Shown one piece after another: positions 43,894-52,752 of a DNA stretch of 64,000 nt. The translations under genes were made by a program, and so were the position numbers. Position 1 is the first letter of the stretch. Every line of letters starts with the position of its first letter. Below the pieces are notes generated by a model that made no database searches, was not told the DNA's origin, and worked only from the letters and a program-made list of their open reading frames with translations. This DNA is from Candidatus Paracaedibacteraceae bacterium (GTDB taxonomy: Bacteria > Pseudomonadota > Alphaproteobacteria > Paracaedibacterales > CAIOTO01): the NCBI GenBank assembly GCA_030694965.1, contig JAUYTZ010000013.1, positions 62,001 to 126,000 on the forward strand. Reading direction: 5' to 3'.

Positions 43894-44982
43894 ATGACTA
43901 TGACCTTTAAATCTAAGAATCACGTGTATAAAACTAAGCCACGCTTGGATATTTTCAATCAACACCCAACCCTTCACCCAAAACAGTCGTATGAAACGTT
44001 TTGGGACGAAGATGACGTGTACCCTTTTCAACTCTCAGTACCTGATCATTTCCAAAGAAAAAACATACAAAAAAGATCCAATAGCTATCAGAGTCAACCC
44101 ACATCAATAAATCCTGAATATCGTCCTGCAAATAGGCAGTATCAACACCAAAGACAGCAATCACGGCCACAGTTTAAAACAAGACGTGATGACTCATATA
44201 TGTATGATCGCCCGTATTCAACACTTTTAGGGTATTTTGCCCAAAAAATTTACACAAATTGGATAGAAAAGGAGCTCAATTTTTCTATGAGCAAGCTCTC
44301 ATTTCTTGTATTAGTTATTGGACTATTCTTCTTAAGTTCACTTTTATTCATCACTGGGTTTTTAATGGCAGTCAATGTCTATGACATTAAGCCTCCCCAA
44401 GTAACTGCTGCTGGAGCTATGAGCACTCCAAACGCAAATTTTGTAAACACTGCACCTACCATACCAACAATTAATATGCAAAATGCTGGTGTTTCAAACG
44501 TTATTCCAAACGCCAGCATACCATCTGTATCGTTGCAAATTCAGCAGGGTACAACATCACAATCAACAGCTCCACAACAGGCAAATTTTCCTGCTTCTAA
44601 CAACGCAATGCCTGGTGTGCAGGCCGCTGACCCAGCAACTGTACGCATGCCAACAGCATACGCACAACTACCAACACAACTGTTACCGCCAGCACCTGCA
44701 CCATCCATGCCTGTAAATGGAACGCCTTATGTGCCACAGGAAACAATCATGCCTAAGCAACCAATACAACAACATGTTCAGCAAGTAGGTACACAGCACG
44801 CCGTGCAGCAAACGGCTCCACAAACGTACCAGGCTCAGCAACCATATACCGTCCAACAGCAACCGCAAGTATATCCTGCTCAACAGCCATATCAGCCACC
44901 ATCACCACCACAGCAATATTATCCGAGTCAACAAGCTGTTTACTCTACTTATGTACAACCAAATTACCACCCTAACAGCTAA
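43894..44982 (+). CDS. Gln/Pro-rich single-pass membrane protein, unknown function
   Basis: 362 residues. The first 120 are polar, basic and Gln/Tyr/Arg-rich. One strong transmembrane helix follows (LSFLVLVIGLFFLSSLLFITGFLMA, about 131-155). The C-terminal 200 residues are low-complexity Gln/Pro/Ala/Thr, with repeated QQP and QPY units near the end (VQQQPQVYPAQQPYQPPSPP). It probably sits in the inner membrane with the Pro/Gln tail in the periplasm. I recognise no family. An in-frame ATG two codons later is also possible. guaD follows after 15 bases, so they may share a transcript. Confidence 0.7.
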   Translation: MTMTFKSKNHVYKTKPRLDIFNQHPTLHPKQSYETFWDEDDVYPFQLSVPDHFQRKNIQKRSNSYQSQPTSINPEYRPANRQYQHQRQQSRPQFKTRRDDSYMYDRPYSTLLGYFAQKIYTNWIEKELNFSMSKLSFLVLVIGLFFLSSLLFITGFLMAVNVYDIKPPQVTAAGAMSTPNANFVNTAPTIPTINMQNAGVSNVIPNASIPSVSLQIQQGTTSQSTAPQQANFPASNNAMPGVQAADPATVRMPTAYAQLPTQLLPPAPAPSMPVNGTPYVPQETIMPKQPIQQHVQQVGTQHAVQQTAPQTYQAQQPYTVQQQPQVYPAQQPYQPPSPPQQYYPSQQAVYSTYVQPNYHPNS

Positions 44983-44997
44983 TCAAGGAATCAACTA

Positions 44998-45471
44998 ATG
45001 TCATTCGTCGAAAAGGCAATGCGTCAAGCTATACGCTTATCTAATGAAAAAATGAAAGAAGGAAAAGGTGGCCCCTTTGGAGCAGTTATTATAAAAGATA
45101 ATAAAATCATTGCTGAAGGCTGGAACCAAGTAACTTCCAGCAATGACCCAACAGCACATGCTGAAGTCGTTGCTATTCGCAATGCATGTACAACCTTAAA
45201 TACATTTAATCTTGAAGGATGCACGCTTGTGACAAGTTGCGAGCCTTGCCCAATGTGCCTTGCAGCAACCTACTGGTCACGTGTTGATAAAATTATTTAT
45301 GCAAACACACGTTTTGATGCAGCTGACATTGGTTTTGATGATGCATTTTTTTATGATGAACTTGCCCGCTCAATTGAAGAACGTCAGGTTCCAATGACAC
45401 AAATGCTTCGTGATGAAGGCCTTAGCGCTTTCAAAGAATGGACAGCAAAAAATGATCGTACAGAATATTAA
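44998..45471 (+). CDS. guaD: Guanine deaminase
   Basis: Zinc deaminase of the cytidine-deaminase superfamily converting guanine to xanthine. Zinc/catalytic motif HAEVVAIRNAC gives H54 and E56; CEPCPMC gives C84 and C87. GGPFGAVIIKDNKIIAEGWN and the C-terminal DEGLSAFKEWTAKNDRTEY match Bacillus-type GuaD along the whole 157 residues. tRNA adenosine deaminase TadA is the alternative but its C-terminus differs. Confidence 0.88.
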   Translation: MSFVEKAMRQAIRLSNEKMKEGKGGPFGAVIIKDNKIIAEGWNQVTSSNDPTAHAEVVAIRNACTTLNTFNLEGCTLVTSCEPCPMCLAATYWSRVDKIIYANTRFDAADIGFDDAFFYDELARSIEERQVPMTQMLRDEGLSAFKEWTAKNDRTEY

Positions 45472-45747
45472 CCATCCTTATTCTAATTAGGCATTAAACC
45501 TGCTGCGTAAATCAAATTATTAAGTTGAAAGCCTATAGAAGCTCTTAGTTCAAAATGCGAAAAAAGGATTTACACAGGAAATCTATTAAAATTATAAATT
45601 AATATTCTTATTTGAGATGGAATACATTCTTGTCATAGAAAAAAAATTTTCGTATTGTTAAAAAATAGGAAAACTTAATACAACTGGTTCTTTAAGCACA
45701 AAACATATTAAAACTGGTAAATATATTTAAAAGAAAAAAGAGAATTT

Positions 45748-46416
45748 ATGAATATATTATCTATTGATAATTTGCCAAAAATATTGCCTTTAATTCCTTT
45801 GTATGGCGCAATCTTAATGCCACGCTCAACTCTGCCACTACCTCCTCTCGATGATGAGTACGCAGCAATTATAGAGCAAATTCCATTAAAACATAGATAT
45901 ATCGGCGTTGTTCAACCAATCTTAAGTAATATCCCATCTGATTTAGATGCATCACAGTATCTATTTAAAACAGGGTGCGCTGGGCGAATCGTTGATGTTA
46001 TCGAATCAGATAATGGCAAACAAACCATTGTTTTAACAGGCGAATGTCGTTTCGACTTAATTAAAGAAATTGATAATGACTGTCCTTATCGAACAGCACA
46101 TGTTAACTACACACCCTACAGCATGGATATTATTGAAGAAATAGATTTCAAACTTGATAGGCCTCGCTTATTTCAAGCATTAAAACCATATTTTAAAATG
46201 CTTGATATGTCACCTAACTGGGATGAAATTCAACAAATATCAAATGAAAAGCTCATTACAGCACTTACGATGGCGTGCCCATTTCAGCCAAATGAAAAAC
46301 AAGCAATACTTGAAATTCCAACGTTGCAAGAACAATCACGTCTTTTACAAGCACTTCTTGATCATGCCGTTGTTGAAACCTTTTACAATCACTCATATTC
46401 ATCATCTCTCCAATAA
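45748..46416 (+). CDS. LON peptidase substrate-binding-domain protein
   Basis: 222 residues, resembling the N-terminal (LON-N/PUA-like) domain of Lon protease as a free-standing protein: LPLIPLYGAILMPRSTLPLP near the start, YIGVVQPIL, then GCAGRIVDVIESDNGKQTIVLTGECRFDLIKEI. The ATPase and protease domains are absent, which is normal for this family. Role unknown. The IS element starts six bases past its stop, so its 3' end narrowly escaped the insertion. The 276 bases upstream hold no gene I can support. Confidence 0.88.
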   Translation: MNILSIDNLPKILPLIPLYGAILMPRSTLPLPPLDDEYAAIIEQIPLKHRYIGVVQPILSNIPSDLDASQYLFKTGCAGRIVDVIESDNGKQTIVLTGECRFDLIKEIDNDCPYRTAHVNYTPYSMDIIEEIDFKLDRPRLFQALKPYFKMLDMSPNWDEIQQISNEKLITALTMACPFQPNEKQAILEIPTLQEQSRLLQALLDHAVVETFYNHSYSSSLQ

Positions 46417-46421
46417 AGCTA

Positions 46422-47271
46422 GTGTGTGTCATCAATTAAGCCAAACGATTGAAGCAGCTAAATAGATAGCCCCTAAAAAGTTTTGTGACGTTTTATCATA
46501 CCGTGTTGCAATACCTCTGTATTGTTTAAGTTTGGCAAAGAAGTTCTCAATGAGATGACGTGCTTTATAGACTTCTTTGTCATAAATTAATGGATTTAAA
46601 CGATTCTTTTTAAAAGGAATAACGACCTCGCATCCTTTTGCATGAAGTTTGCTTCTCATGCGTTCATCCGCATCATAGGTTTTATCGGCTAATATGGTTT
46701 CTGCTTGAGTTAAGTGACTCATTAACGCATCAGCTCCGAGTAAATCATGATCTTGCCCAGCTGTGAGATAAAAACCTGTTGGATTGCCAAGGGCATCACA
46801 TGTCGCATGAATTTTGGTACTCAACCCTCTCTTACTTCGACCAATCGCTTGATCATTGCTTGTGTCTTTTTTTTGGCTCCTGCACTGTGTTGATGCGCAC
46901 GCACAATTGTTGCATCAATCATGGCATACTCATTATCAGCATCTTGGCTCAAAAGTTCAAAGATCATTTTCCACACACCCGTTTTGCTCCAACGTGAATG
47001 ACATGTATGAATAACGCGAAAGTCACCAAACCACTCTGGTACATCACGACAAGAAATACCCGCTCGATAACGATACAGAATGACTTCAACGAATAGTCTA
47101 TTATCTTTTGCTGTTACTCCAACATACTCCTCTTTTCCAGGAAGGATATCTTTTATGCGATCCTATTGATCGTCTCTTAATGAATAGCGTCTCATTTGAA
47201 AATATTAGTAAAAATTTTCTTAATAAAAACAGATCTTTACCTATTATTCAATTCTAATTGATGACACACCT
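46422..47271 (-). mobile_element. IS5-family insertion sequence, degenerate copy
   Basis: About 850 bp bounded by a perfect 15-bp inverted repeat: GTGTGTCATCAATTA at 46424-46438 and its complement at 47255-47269. A TA flanks each side (46420-46421 and 47272-47273), which fits the 2-bp target duplication of the IS427 branch, though other end assignments within 2 bases are possible. The transposase is on the minus strand in two frames. It lies between the LON-N gene and rpsU and breaks no visible gene. Confidence 0.85.
46432..47195 (-). pseudogene. IS5-type transposase, split by frameshift and a nonsense codon
   Basis: The first frame starts MRRYSLRDDQ, then TAG at codon 11 where relatives have Trp, then continues DRIKDILPGKEE to DNEYAMIDATIVRAHQHSAG. 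At a run of eight A (about 46867-46874) the homology moves to the -1 frame, entering DTSNDQAIGRSKRG and STKIHATCDALGNPTGFYL, and ending RGIATRYDK and IVWLN. The A-run shift is the normal programmed -1 frameshift of this IS group; the TAG is a true defect. The DDE residues look present (MIDATIV, LADKTYDAD, ENFFAKLKQ). Likely inactive unless the stop is read through. Confidence 0.85.
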
Positions 47272-47307
47272 TAAATTGAGAATTAAATAACTATAAATTA
47301 ACCACAT

Positions 47308-47334
47308 AAAAAAACCTCTTAGAAATATAAGAGG
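47308..47334 (-). terminator. Intrinsic terminator of rpsU
   Basis: CCTCTTA and TAAGAGG form a 7-bp stem with a six-base loop. On the minus strand seven T follow. It lies 54 bases past the rpsU stop. Confidence 0.85.
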
Positions 47335-47387
47335 CTTTTATAATGTGAGAATGGGATTCTCTAAGTCGGTTTTCCTAAGACAATTGC

Positions 47388-47591
47388 CTAATAACCTTCA
47401 CGTTCCATACGTTTACGCATGAGCTTACGATAGCGACGACCAGCTTCTGAATCCTCGCGTACGCGCTTCTCTGATGGCTTTTCAAAGTGACGACGTAATT
47501 TCATCTCACGATAAACACCTTCACGTTGCATTTTTTTCTTTAATGCACGTAGAGCTTGATCAACGTTATTATCACGAACTTGTACTTCCAC
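47388..47591 (-). CDS. rpsU: 30S ribosomal protein S21
   Basis: 67-residue basic protein of the small subunit platform near the anti-Shine-Dalgarno end of 16S r[23 protein letters not shown] and the Arg-rich tail [14 protein letters not shown] are characteristic. It starts at GTG, fixed by an unusually strong ribosome site AAAGGAGGT nine bases upstream. It forms a single-gene unit with its own promoter and terminator. Confidence 0.96.
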   Translation of the reverse strand: MEVQVRDNNVDQALRALKKKMQREGVYREMKLRRHFEKPSEKRVREDSEAGRRYRKLMRKRMEREGY

Positions 47592-47629
47592 GGAAAATCG
47601 ACCTCCTTTCTAATGTAAAAACAAATAAA

Positions 47630-47657
47630 TCCATATTTAACAAAAAACATGGGTCAA
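47630..47657 (-). promoter_or_regulatory. Candidate promoter of rpsU
   Basis: On the minus strand TTGACC, 16 bases, TATGGA, giving a leader of about 30 bases that holds the AAAGGAGGT ribosome site. The -35 differs from consensus by one base; the -10 by more. Confidence 0.45.
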
Positions 47658-47713
47658 TACAGCACTGTAACAGATATAAAATAATAAACCAATACTTTTA
47701 AATTTTTCAGCAC

Positions 47714-48691
47714 TTACCTTTGAGATGTTTTCAACTGAGTGTTTCTATTTTTTCTTGAATTATACACTGGCTGATTTTTTACATAAACACTCAATGAATT
47801 TACAATCAGATTTGTATTATGCTGCATCATAGCAATATAGTTAGCTGCTGAACCAGTTTTTTCAGACAACGAATCAGCATAAAGCACATTCTTTTCACTA
47901 ATGACAACGCCTGTTTCTTCTGCAATTTGTTTAACAATAGACCTATTAGCTAAGTTTTCAAAAAAAATTGCCGTTGTTTTTTCATCTTTAATTTGCTTTA
48001 TCAACAGCGCAACACTTTTTGAATCTGCTTCAGCTTCCGTGCTTAAACCAACTGGCGCACAAAAAGAAAAACCGTAAGCAGCACCATAATAATGAAACGC
48101 ATCATGTGTTGTTATAATTTTACGGCGATTCATTGGCAACGCTGCAACTTTTTCTTTAATTGATTTGTCTAATTCAACAAGCTGTATATCATATAACATT
48201 GCATTTTTTTGAATTGTATCTGCAGCTTCAGGCAACATCTTACATAAAGCTTCTTTTAGGTTCTGCACCATCAATCTTGTTTTTTGCACATCGTGCCACA
48301 CATGAGGATCTGCAGCAGGCATTAAACGTGCTTCTACATTATGAGCGACTCTCAAAACAGTAGCCTTTGTTTCTGAAGCATTAATCAAACGGTCTATCCA
48401 CCCATCGAAAGTCAAACCAAGCACAATAATTAAATCAGCACACGCAATGTTTCGCACATCCTTTGGCGTTGGCTGATATACATGAGGGTCACTTTGTACC
48501 GGCACCAACCCAATCGTTTCAATAACAAAAACATCCTTTGGTATATCTTTTATTAAAATGTCAATCCAATCTTTTAAAATAGAAAAACTTGTAACTATAT
48601 GAAAGTGTCTAAGTGAATTAAGTGAAAAAGTACTAGAAATTGTAGTGCAAAATAAGATACAAATAAATAAAATACGAATAATTCGCAGCAT
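47714..48691 (-). CDS. Metal ABC transporter substrate-binding protein (ZnuA/MntC-like)
   Basis: Cluster A-I (TroA-fold) periplasmic receptor for zinc or manganese. Signal peptide LFICILFCTTISSTFS. Metal-ligand regions are seen at SDPHVYQPTPKDV, the DPHVWHDVQ segment, ITTHDAFHYYGAAYGF and FFENLANRSIVKQIAEETG. No long His-rich loop is present, so a manganese/iron-type (MntC/SitA) specificity is as likely as zinc. 325 aa. The permease and ATPase genes are not adjacent. Its start is only 19 bases from the divergent ybgC start. Confidence 0.88.
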   Translation of the reverse strand: MLRIIRILFICILFCTTISSTFSLNSLRHFHIVTSFSILKDWIDILIKDIPKDVFVIETIGLVPVQSDPHVYQPTPKDVRNIACADLIIVLGLTFDGWIDRLINASETKATVLRVAHNVEARLMPAADPHVWHDVQKTRLMVQNLKEALCKMLPEAADTIQKNAMLYDIQLVELDKSIKEKVAALPMNRRKIITTHDAFHYYGAAYGFSFCAPVGLSTEAEADSKSVALLIKQIKDEKTTAIFFENLANRSIVKQIAEETGVVISEKNVLYADSLSEKTGSAANYIAMMQHNTNLIVNSLSVYVKNQPVYNSRKNRNTQLKTSQR

Positions 48692-48710
48692 ATAGGCTAC
48701 ACCTTCTTTT

Positions 48711-49115
48711 ATGATTTTCTACAACGTTACTGTTTTTCTTGAAGACACCGATGCAGGTGGCATTGTGTATCATTCCAGATATCTAAATTATATGGAACGA
48801 TGCCGTACACAATCCTTTTACCATAATGGTATCAATCATGCACAGTTAATTAATTCAAATACAGGGCACTTTGTAGTAAAACATATTGAAATTGACTTTA
48901 AAAAACCTGCATACTTAGGTGAAGAATTAGTCATTACAATTGATGTTAAGGATGTTAGGGGAGCTTCTGTTTTATTCCATCAAACAGTTGTAAGAAATAA
49001 CGAAATTTTAGCAGAAGCATCTGTTTTGTTAGCCTTTATTGATCCAAAAACAAGTTTAGCGTCACGTATGCCCGAACAATTAAAATCAAATATCCTAAAA
49101 TTTAAATTAACATAA
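48711..49115 (+). CDS. ybgC: Acyl-CoA thioesterase YbgC, Tol-Pal associated
   Basis: Hot-dog-fold thioesterase, 134 aa. The 4HBT motif VFLEDTDAGGIVYHSRYLNYMERCRTQ includes the catalytic Asp in the D-A-G-G-I-V-Y-H signature. It opens ybgC-tolQ-tolR-tolA, the conserved order. No ribosome site precedes the ATG, and the stop TAG upstream rules out an earlier start. Interaction with acyl-carrier protein and phospholipid enzymes is known in E. coli. Confidence 0.92.
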   Translation: MIFYNVTVFLEDTDAGGIVYHSRYLNYMERCRTQSFYHNGINHAQLINSNTGHFVVKHIEIDFKKPAYLGEELVITIDVKDVRGASVLFHQTVVRNNEILAEASVLLAFIDPKTSLASRMPEQLKSNILKFKLT

Positions 49116-49139
49116 AAACTCAGAAGGACCTAAAACGCT

Positions 49140-49898
49140 ATGGATGTCAGTTCACAAATAAATCACTTACCAAATGCAATGGGTGTTGCAGGGCAAATGG
49201 CACATGCACCTTCCAGCATCAACCCTGGCATGATGGATTTATTTACAGGCGCACACTGGATTATTCAACTTATCATCGTAGGCCTTCTTGTCGCATCTGT
49301 TTGGTCTTGGACAATTATTATTAATAAGGTATATCGTTTACGTCGCATGAACTCTGCAGCAGATCAGTTCGAAGATGCGTTTTGGTCAGGCGGAGCCCTT
49401 GATGATCTTTATGACCGAATACATAAAAATCCAAAGGATCCATTATCTACTATTTTCTGTTCAGCAATGCGCGAGTGGCGTCGCACCCTATCTAAGGGAA
49501 AAATGAGAACAAATGAATTTCGCGGCACGCTCGAACAGCGGATTGATCGCGTAATGCAACTGACGCTTGGCCGTGAAATGGAGCAACTTGAACGTTATAT
49601 GACATTCCTTGCATCACTAGGTTCAAATGGAATGATTGTTGGTTTATTTGGAACTGTTTTAGGTATTATGAACAGCTTTGAAGCAATCTCATCACAGCAA
49701 AGCGCTAACCTTGCCGTTGTTGCACCAGGTATTGCTGAAGCACTATTTGCGACAGCCATTGGTCTCGTTGCTGCCATTCCAGCAGCAATCGCGTTCAATA
49801 AAATTTCAAGCGATCTTAACCGTTATGCAAATCGTCTTGATGCTTTCTCAAGTGAATTCATAGCTATCATTTCCCGTCAACTCGAAGAGAATGCATAA
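49140..49898 (+). CDS. tolQ: Tol-Pal system inner-membrane protein TolQ
   Basis: Proton-channel subunit of the Tol motor, ExbB/MotA family. Three membrane helices: WIIQLIIVGLLVASVWSWTIIINKV (about 38-62), then the conserved LGSNGMIVGLFGTVLGIMNSF (about 161-181) and APGIAEALFATAIGLVAAIPAAIAF (about 196-220). 252 aa, slightly longer than usual at the N-terminus. Separated from tolR by five bases. Confidence 0.95.
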   Translation: MDVSSQINHLPNAMGVAGQMAHAPSSINPGMMDLFTGAHWIIQLIIVGLLVASVWSWTIIINKVYRLRRMNSAADQFEDAFWSGGALDDLYDRIHKNPKDPLSTIFCSAMREWRRTLSKGKMRTNEFRGTLEQRIDRVMQLTLGREMEQLERYMTFLASLGSNGMIVGLFGTVLGIMNSFEAISSQQSANLAVVAPGIAEALFATAIGLVAAIPAAIAFNKISSDLNRYANRLDAFSSEFIAIISRQLEENA

Positions 49899-49903
49899 AA
49901 ATT

Positions 49904-50536
49904 ATGGCCAGCAATCTTTCTCATAATAGCAGTATCCGCGGCAGACGTCGCCGAAGTTTTCGTCCTTCAAGCGATATTAATGTAACGCCACTTGTTGATG
50001 TGATGCTTGTGCTGTTGATAATTTTTATGGTAACGGCGCCTATGATGACAGTTGGGGTACCAGTTGATTTACCAAAAACACAAGCTGCACAAATGAATGA
50101 CCAAGTGGAACCTCTTGTTGTGTCCATTGATGTAAATGGTCAAACTTTTTTTCAAGAAACAGAGCTGCCGTTACCAGAAATTCTTATAAAGCTACAAGCT
50201 GCAGCAGAAGGAAAACCTGACACAAAAATTTATGTGCGTGGCGATAAAAAACTACCGTACGGGCAAATCATGGAAACTATGGGGGCTATTGCTGCAGCTG
50301 GTTTTTCACGCGTATCCCTCATTGCTGAATTGCCCACTCCGCCAACATTGACCAGAAGCCAAAAAAGCGAACAAGTCGCATCAGCACATAAAAAGCCTAC
50401 TTCAAGCAAACCAGATGCCACTCTTTCAAACAAAGCTGTGTTGACTCAACGTCGAATTGTACCTACAGCAAAATCAGCAAATGCACTGCCTGCAAAACCA
50501 TCCCTTCCTCCTTCCCCTCTCAAACAAACAAGGTAG
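49904..50536 (+). CDS. tolR: Tol-Pal system protein TolR with C-terminal extension
   Basis: ExbD/TolR family. A basic N-terminus leads to one membrane helix with the essential Asp, INVTPLVDVMLVLLIIFMVTA (about 24-44). The periplasmic domain follows (VEPLVVSIDVNGQTFFQETELPL; TKIYVRGDKKLPYGQIMETMGAIAAAGFSRVSLIAE). Normal TolR ends near residue 150; here about 60 extra Lys/Pro/Ser-rich residues continue (AHKKPTSSKPDATLSNKAVL and on). tolA starts six bases downstream. Confidence 0.93.
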   Translation: MASNLSHNSSIRGRRRRSFRPSSDINVTPLVDVMLVLLIIFMVTAPMMTVGVPVDLPKTQAAQMNDQVEPLVVSIDVNGQTFFQETELPLPEILIKLQAAAEGKPDTKIYVRGDKKLPYGQIMETMGAIAAAGFSRVSLIAELPTPPTLTRSQKSEQVASAHKKPTSSKPDATLSNKAVLTQRRIVPTAKSANALPAKPSLPPSPLKQTR

Positions 50537-50541
50537 CTTTC

Positions 50542-51534
50542 ATGAAACACGCTGCGTTTGTTTCTTTTATCATACATGGAATTATTTTTATTCTGATCCT
50601 AATGGATTTAGGAAACCCGTTTAATCGGGTTATAAAAGATAACAGCCCTATGGTAATTGATTTTGTTAAAATTTCAGATCGTTCAGCAGCACCAAAACTT
50701 GCTCCTATGAACCAAAAGAAGCAAGATATCATCAAGCCACCAGAAGAAATAAAACCGGTAGAAACCACACCTCCTCCACCTGAAGAAGAAAAGGTTTTGG
50801 AAGACGTAAAACCTGTTGAAACCCCAAAACAAGAACGAGAACAAAAGAAACCTGATCAAAAGCCTGAACCTAAGAAAGAAGAATCCAAAATTGATCCTGA
50901 TTCAGCTCATATCTTAAAAAAAGAAGATAAGAAAAAGGATTCACCTAAAAAGGAAGAAAAGAAACCAGACACGAAAAAGAAAGATGACAAAAAAAAGGAT
51001 TCATCTAAAGAAAAAGATAAAAAAAAGGAAGTTGAAAAGAAAAAAACAACAAAATCAGATGACAAGGCTCTAGTTAACTTGCACAAAACGAAAAACACAA
51101 ATAAAGACAAAAAGGTTGATCCTAAGGCAAAATCATCTCAAAAATCACTTAATGACATTTTAGACAAACTTATTGATGAGGATGGCGCTGATAGCAAAGG
51201 CGCACCTGCAGATTCTATTGCTGCTGACTTAACAGCTAATGAACTTGATGCTGTGCGCCAGACCCTTCGCAAATGCTGGACATTCCATGCAGGTTCCCAG
51301 GGTGCAAAAGATATTGTCGTCGATATCCAAATGGAGCTAGAACCAGATGGAACTGTTAAATCCGCAGAAATTATGGATAAAGATCGGTTAGCAAAAGATC
51401 CAGCATTTAGAACTGCTGCTGAAAGTGCAAAACGTGCTGTATTAGACCCAAATTGCAGCCCATTACCACTTCCTCCAAAGAAATATGAGCAATGGAAAAC
51501 GAGTGCTTTTAGATTTGATCCAAAAGATATGTAA
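50542..51534 (+). CDS. tolA: Tol-Pal system protein TolA
   Basis: Bridges the inner-membrane TolQR motor to the outer membrane. N-terminal anchor VSFIIHGIIFILILMDLG. The domain from about 60 to 210 is a long Pro then Lys/Glu/Asp-rich helix (KKDSPKKEEKKPDTKKKDD-type repeats). The C-terminal domain III (LTANELDAVRQTLRKCWTFHAG; IVVDIQMELEPDGTVKSAEIM; SAKRAVLDPNCSPLPLPPKKY) resembles the TonB-like TolA end with its two cysteines. 330 aa. tolB and pal do not follow. Confidence 0.92.
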   Translation: MKHAAFVSFIIHGIIFILILMDLGNPFNRVIKDNSPMVIDFVKISDRSAAPKLAPMNQKKQDIIKPPEEIKPVETTPPPPEEEKVLEDVKPVETPKQEREQKKPDQKPEPKKEESKIDPDSAHILKKEDKKKDSPKKEEKKPDTKKKDDKKKDSSKEKDKKKEVEKKKTTKSDDKALVNLHKTKNTNKDKKVDPKAKSSQKSLNDILDKLIDEDGADSKGAPADSIAADLTANELDAVRQTLRKCWTFHAGSQGAKDIVVDIQMELEPDGTVKSAEIMDKDRLAKDPAFRTAAESAKRAVLDPNCSPLPLPPKKYEQWKTSAFRFDPKDM

Positions 51535-51612
51535 TTTGAAATTTGACATACGCCTAAAATTCGGTTTTAAATAGGACATTGCAAGGCCCCTCTATTTTCG
51601 AGAAATAAGCGT

Positions 51613-52023
51613 ATGACACATAAAAATTTTACCTATTCTTCTAAAACCAAAGAAATCTGCGTAACAGTGCAGCCTTTTTTTCTGCAATCACACTCTCTGC
51701 CTGAAAAATCCCAATTTATGTGGAGCTACCATATTCAAATTGAAAACCATGGGGATGCTCCCTATCAACTTATCAATCGCTTTTGGCATATTACGGATGG
51801 TAATGGCCAAGTAAAAGAGGTTTCTGGAGAAGGCGTTATTGGCGAAAAACCAATTTTAAATCCAGGTGAGCTTTTTGAATATACAAGCGGAACCCCTCTT
51901 CATACCCCATCTGGTTTCATGAGTGGTTACTACGAAATGGAAACACCAGAGGGAGATCTTGTAAAAATTGAAATTCCAACTTTTTCATTAGACAGCCCTT
52001 TTGCAAACACAAGTGTGCATTAA
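51613..52023 (+). CDS. apaG: ApaG domain protein
   Basis: 136-residue immunoglobulin-like fold protein (Co2+/Mg2+ efflux-associated in older nomenclature; function not settled). Family signature: WSYHIQIENHGDAPYQLINRFWHITDGNGQVKEVSGEGVIG-type core and TPSGFMSGYYEMETPEGDLV, the latter nearly invariant. It has its own start 78 bases after tolA and precedes ccmC by 21 bases. Confidence 0.94.
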   Translation: MTHKNFTYSSKTKEICVTVQPFFLQSHSLPEKSQFMWSYHIQIENHGDAPYQLINRFWHITDGNGQVKEVSGEGVIGEKPILNPGELFEYTSGTPLHTPSGFMSGYYEMETPEGDLVKIEIPTFSLDSPFANTSVH

Positions 52024-52044
52024 AAAACCCATGAGTGCTTTTAC

Positions 52045-52752
52045 ATGAAAAGATATATTTACGCTTTATCAAAACCAAAAAATATTTTAAAAAAAGCGTT
52101 TCTTATTCGAAAAATAGTCTGCGTCCCTACCCTATTGCTTTTACTAATTGGTAGCTATGGAGGGTTGTTACTTGCTCCCAGTGATTATCAACAAGGTGAT
52201 TATGCACGAATTATGTATGTCCATGTCCCTGCATCATGGGGAGCTCTTTCCATTTATAGCTGCATGGCTATTTTTTCAGCTATCGGCCTTGCAACGCGCA
52301 TTCCACAGTATTTTTTAGTAAGCAAAGCAATTGCGCCAATTGGCGCTACTTATTGCATCATTAGCCTTATAACAGGAAGCATTTGGGGCAAACCTACATG
52401 GGGCACTTTCTGGGTATGGGATGCACGTTTAACCTCTATGTTTGTACTTTTCTTGCTTTACATAGGCTACATACACCTTAGTCGTCCACATAATTTACGC
52501 CAACTTGTCCCAGCTTCCTTTGTTGCTGTATTAGGATTTATTAATATTCCTATTATTAAAGGGTCTGTTGATTGGTGGTACACACTTCATCAACCAGCAA
52601 CGATTCAAATTTTTTCAAAAACGTCAGCTATTCATTCATCTATGGCATGGCCTTTATGGATTATGGCCTTGGCTTTTGCTCTCTACGCAATTTACTTAGG
52701 TACTTACCGTATTGAGAAGTTGATTCATGAATGCAAGGAAAAATTACAATGA
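52045..52752 (+). CDS. ccmC: Haem exporter protein CcmC
   Basis: Six-helix inner-membrane protein that hands haem to CcmE in system I cytochrome c maturation. The tryptophan-rich WWD segment reads WGKPTWGTFWVWDARLT (about 113-129). The two conserved periplasmic His are in YVHVPASWG and SAIHSSMAW. 235 aa is normal. Its stop overlaps the ccmD start as ATGA. An in-frame extended N-terminus of about 25 basic residues precedes the first helix. Confidence 0.94.
   Translation: MKRYIYALSKPKNILKKAFLIRKIVCVPTLLLLLIGSYGGLLLAPSDYQQGDYARIMYVHVPASWGALSIYSCMAIFSAIGLATRIPQYFLVSKAIAPIGATYCIISLITGSIWGKPTWGTFWVWDARLTSMFVLFLLYIGYIHLSRPHNLRQLVPASFVAVLGFINIPIIKGSVDWWYTLHQPATIQIFSKTSAIHSSMAWPLWIMALAFALYAIYLGTYRIEKLIHECKEKLQ

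Noticed and set aside
47171-47195. The TAG in the IS transposase as a recoded sense codon
   Set aside because: I saw no in-frame TAG or TGA within any housekeeping gene of the window, so a changed genetic code is not supported; a point mutation is simpler.
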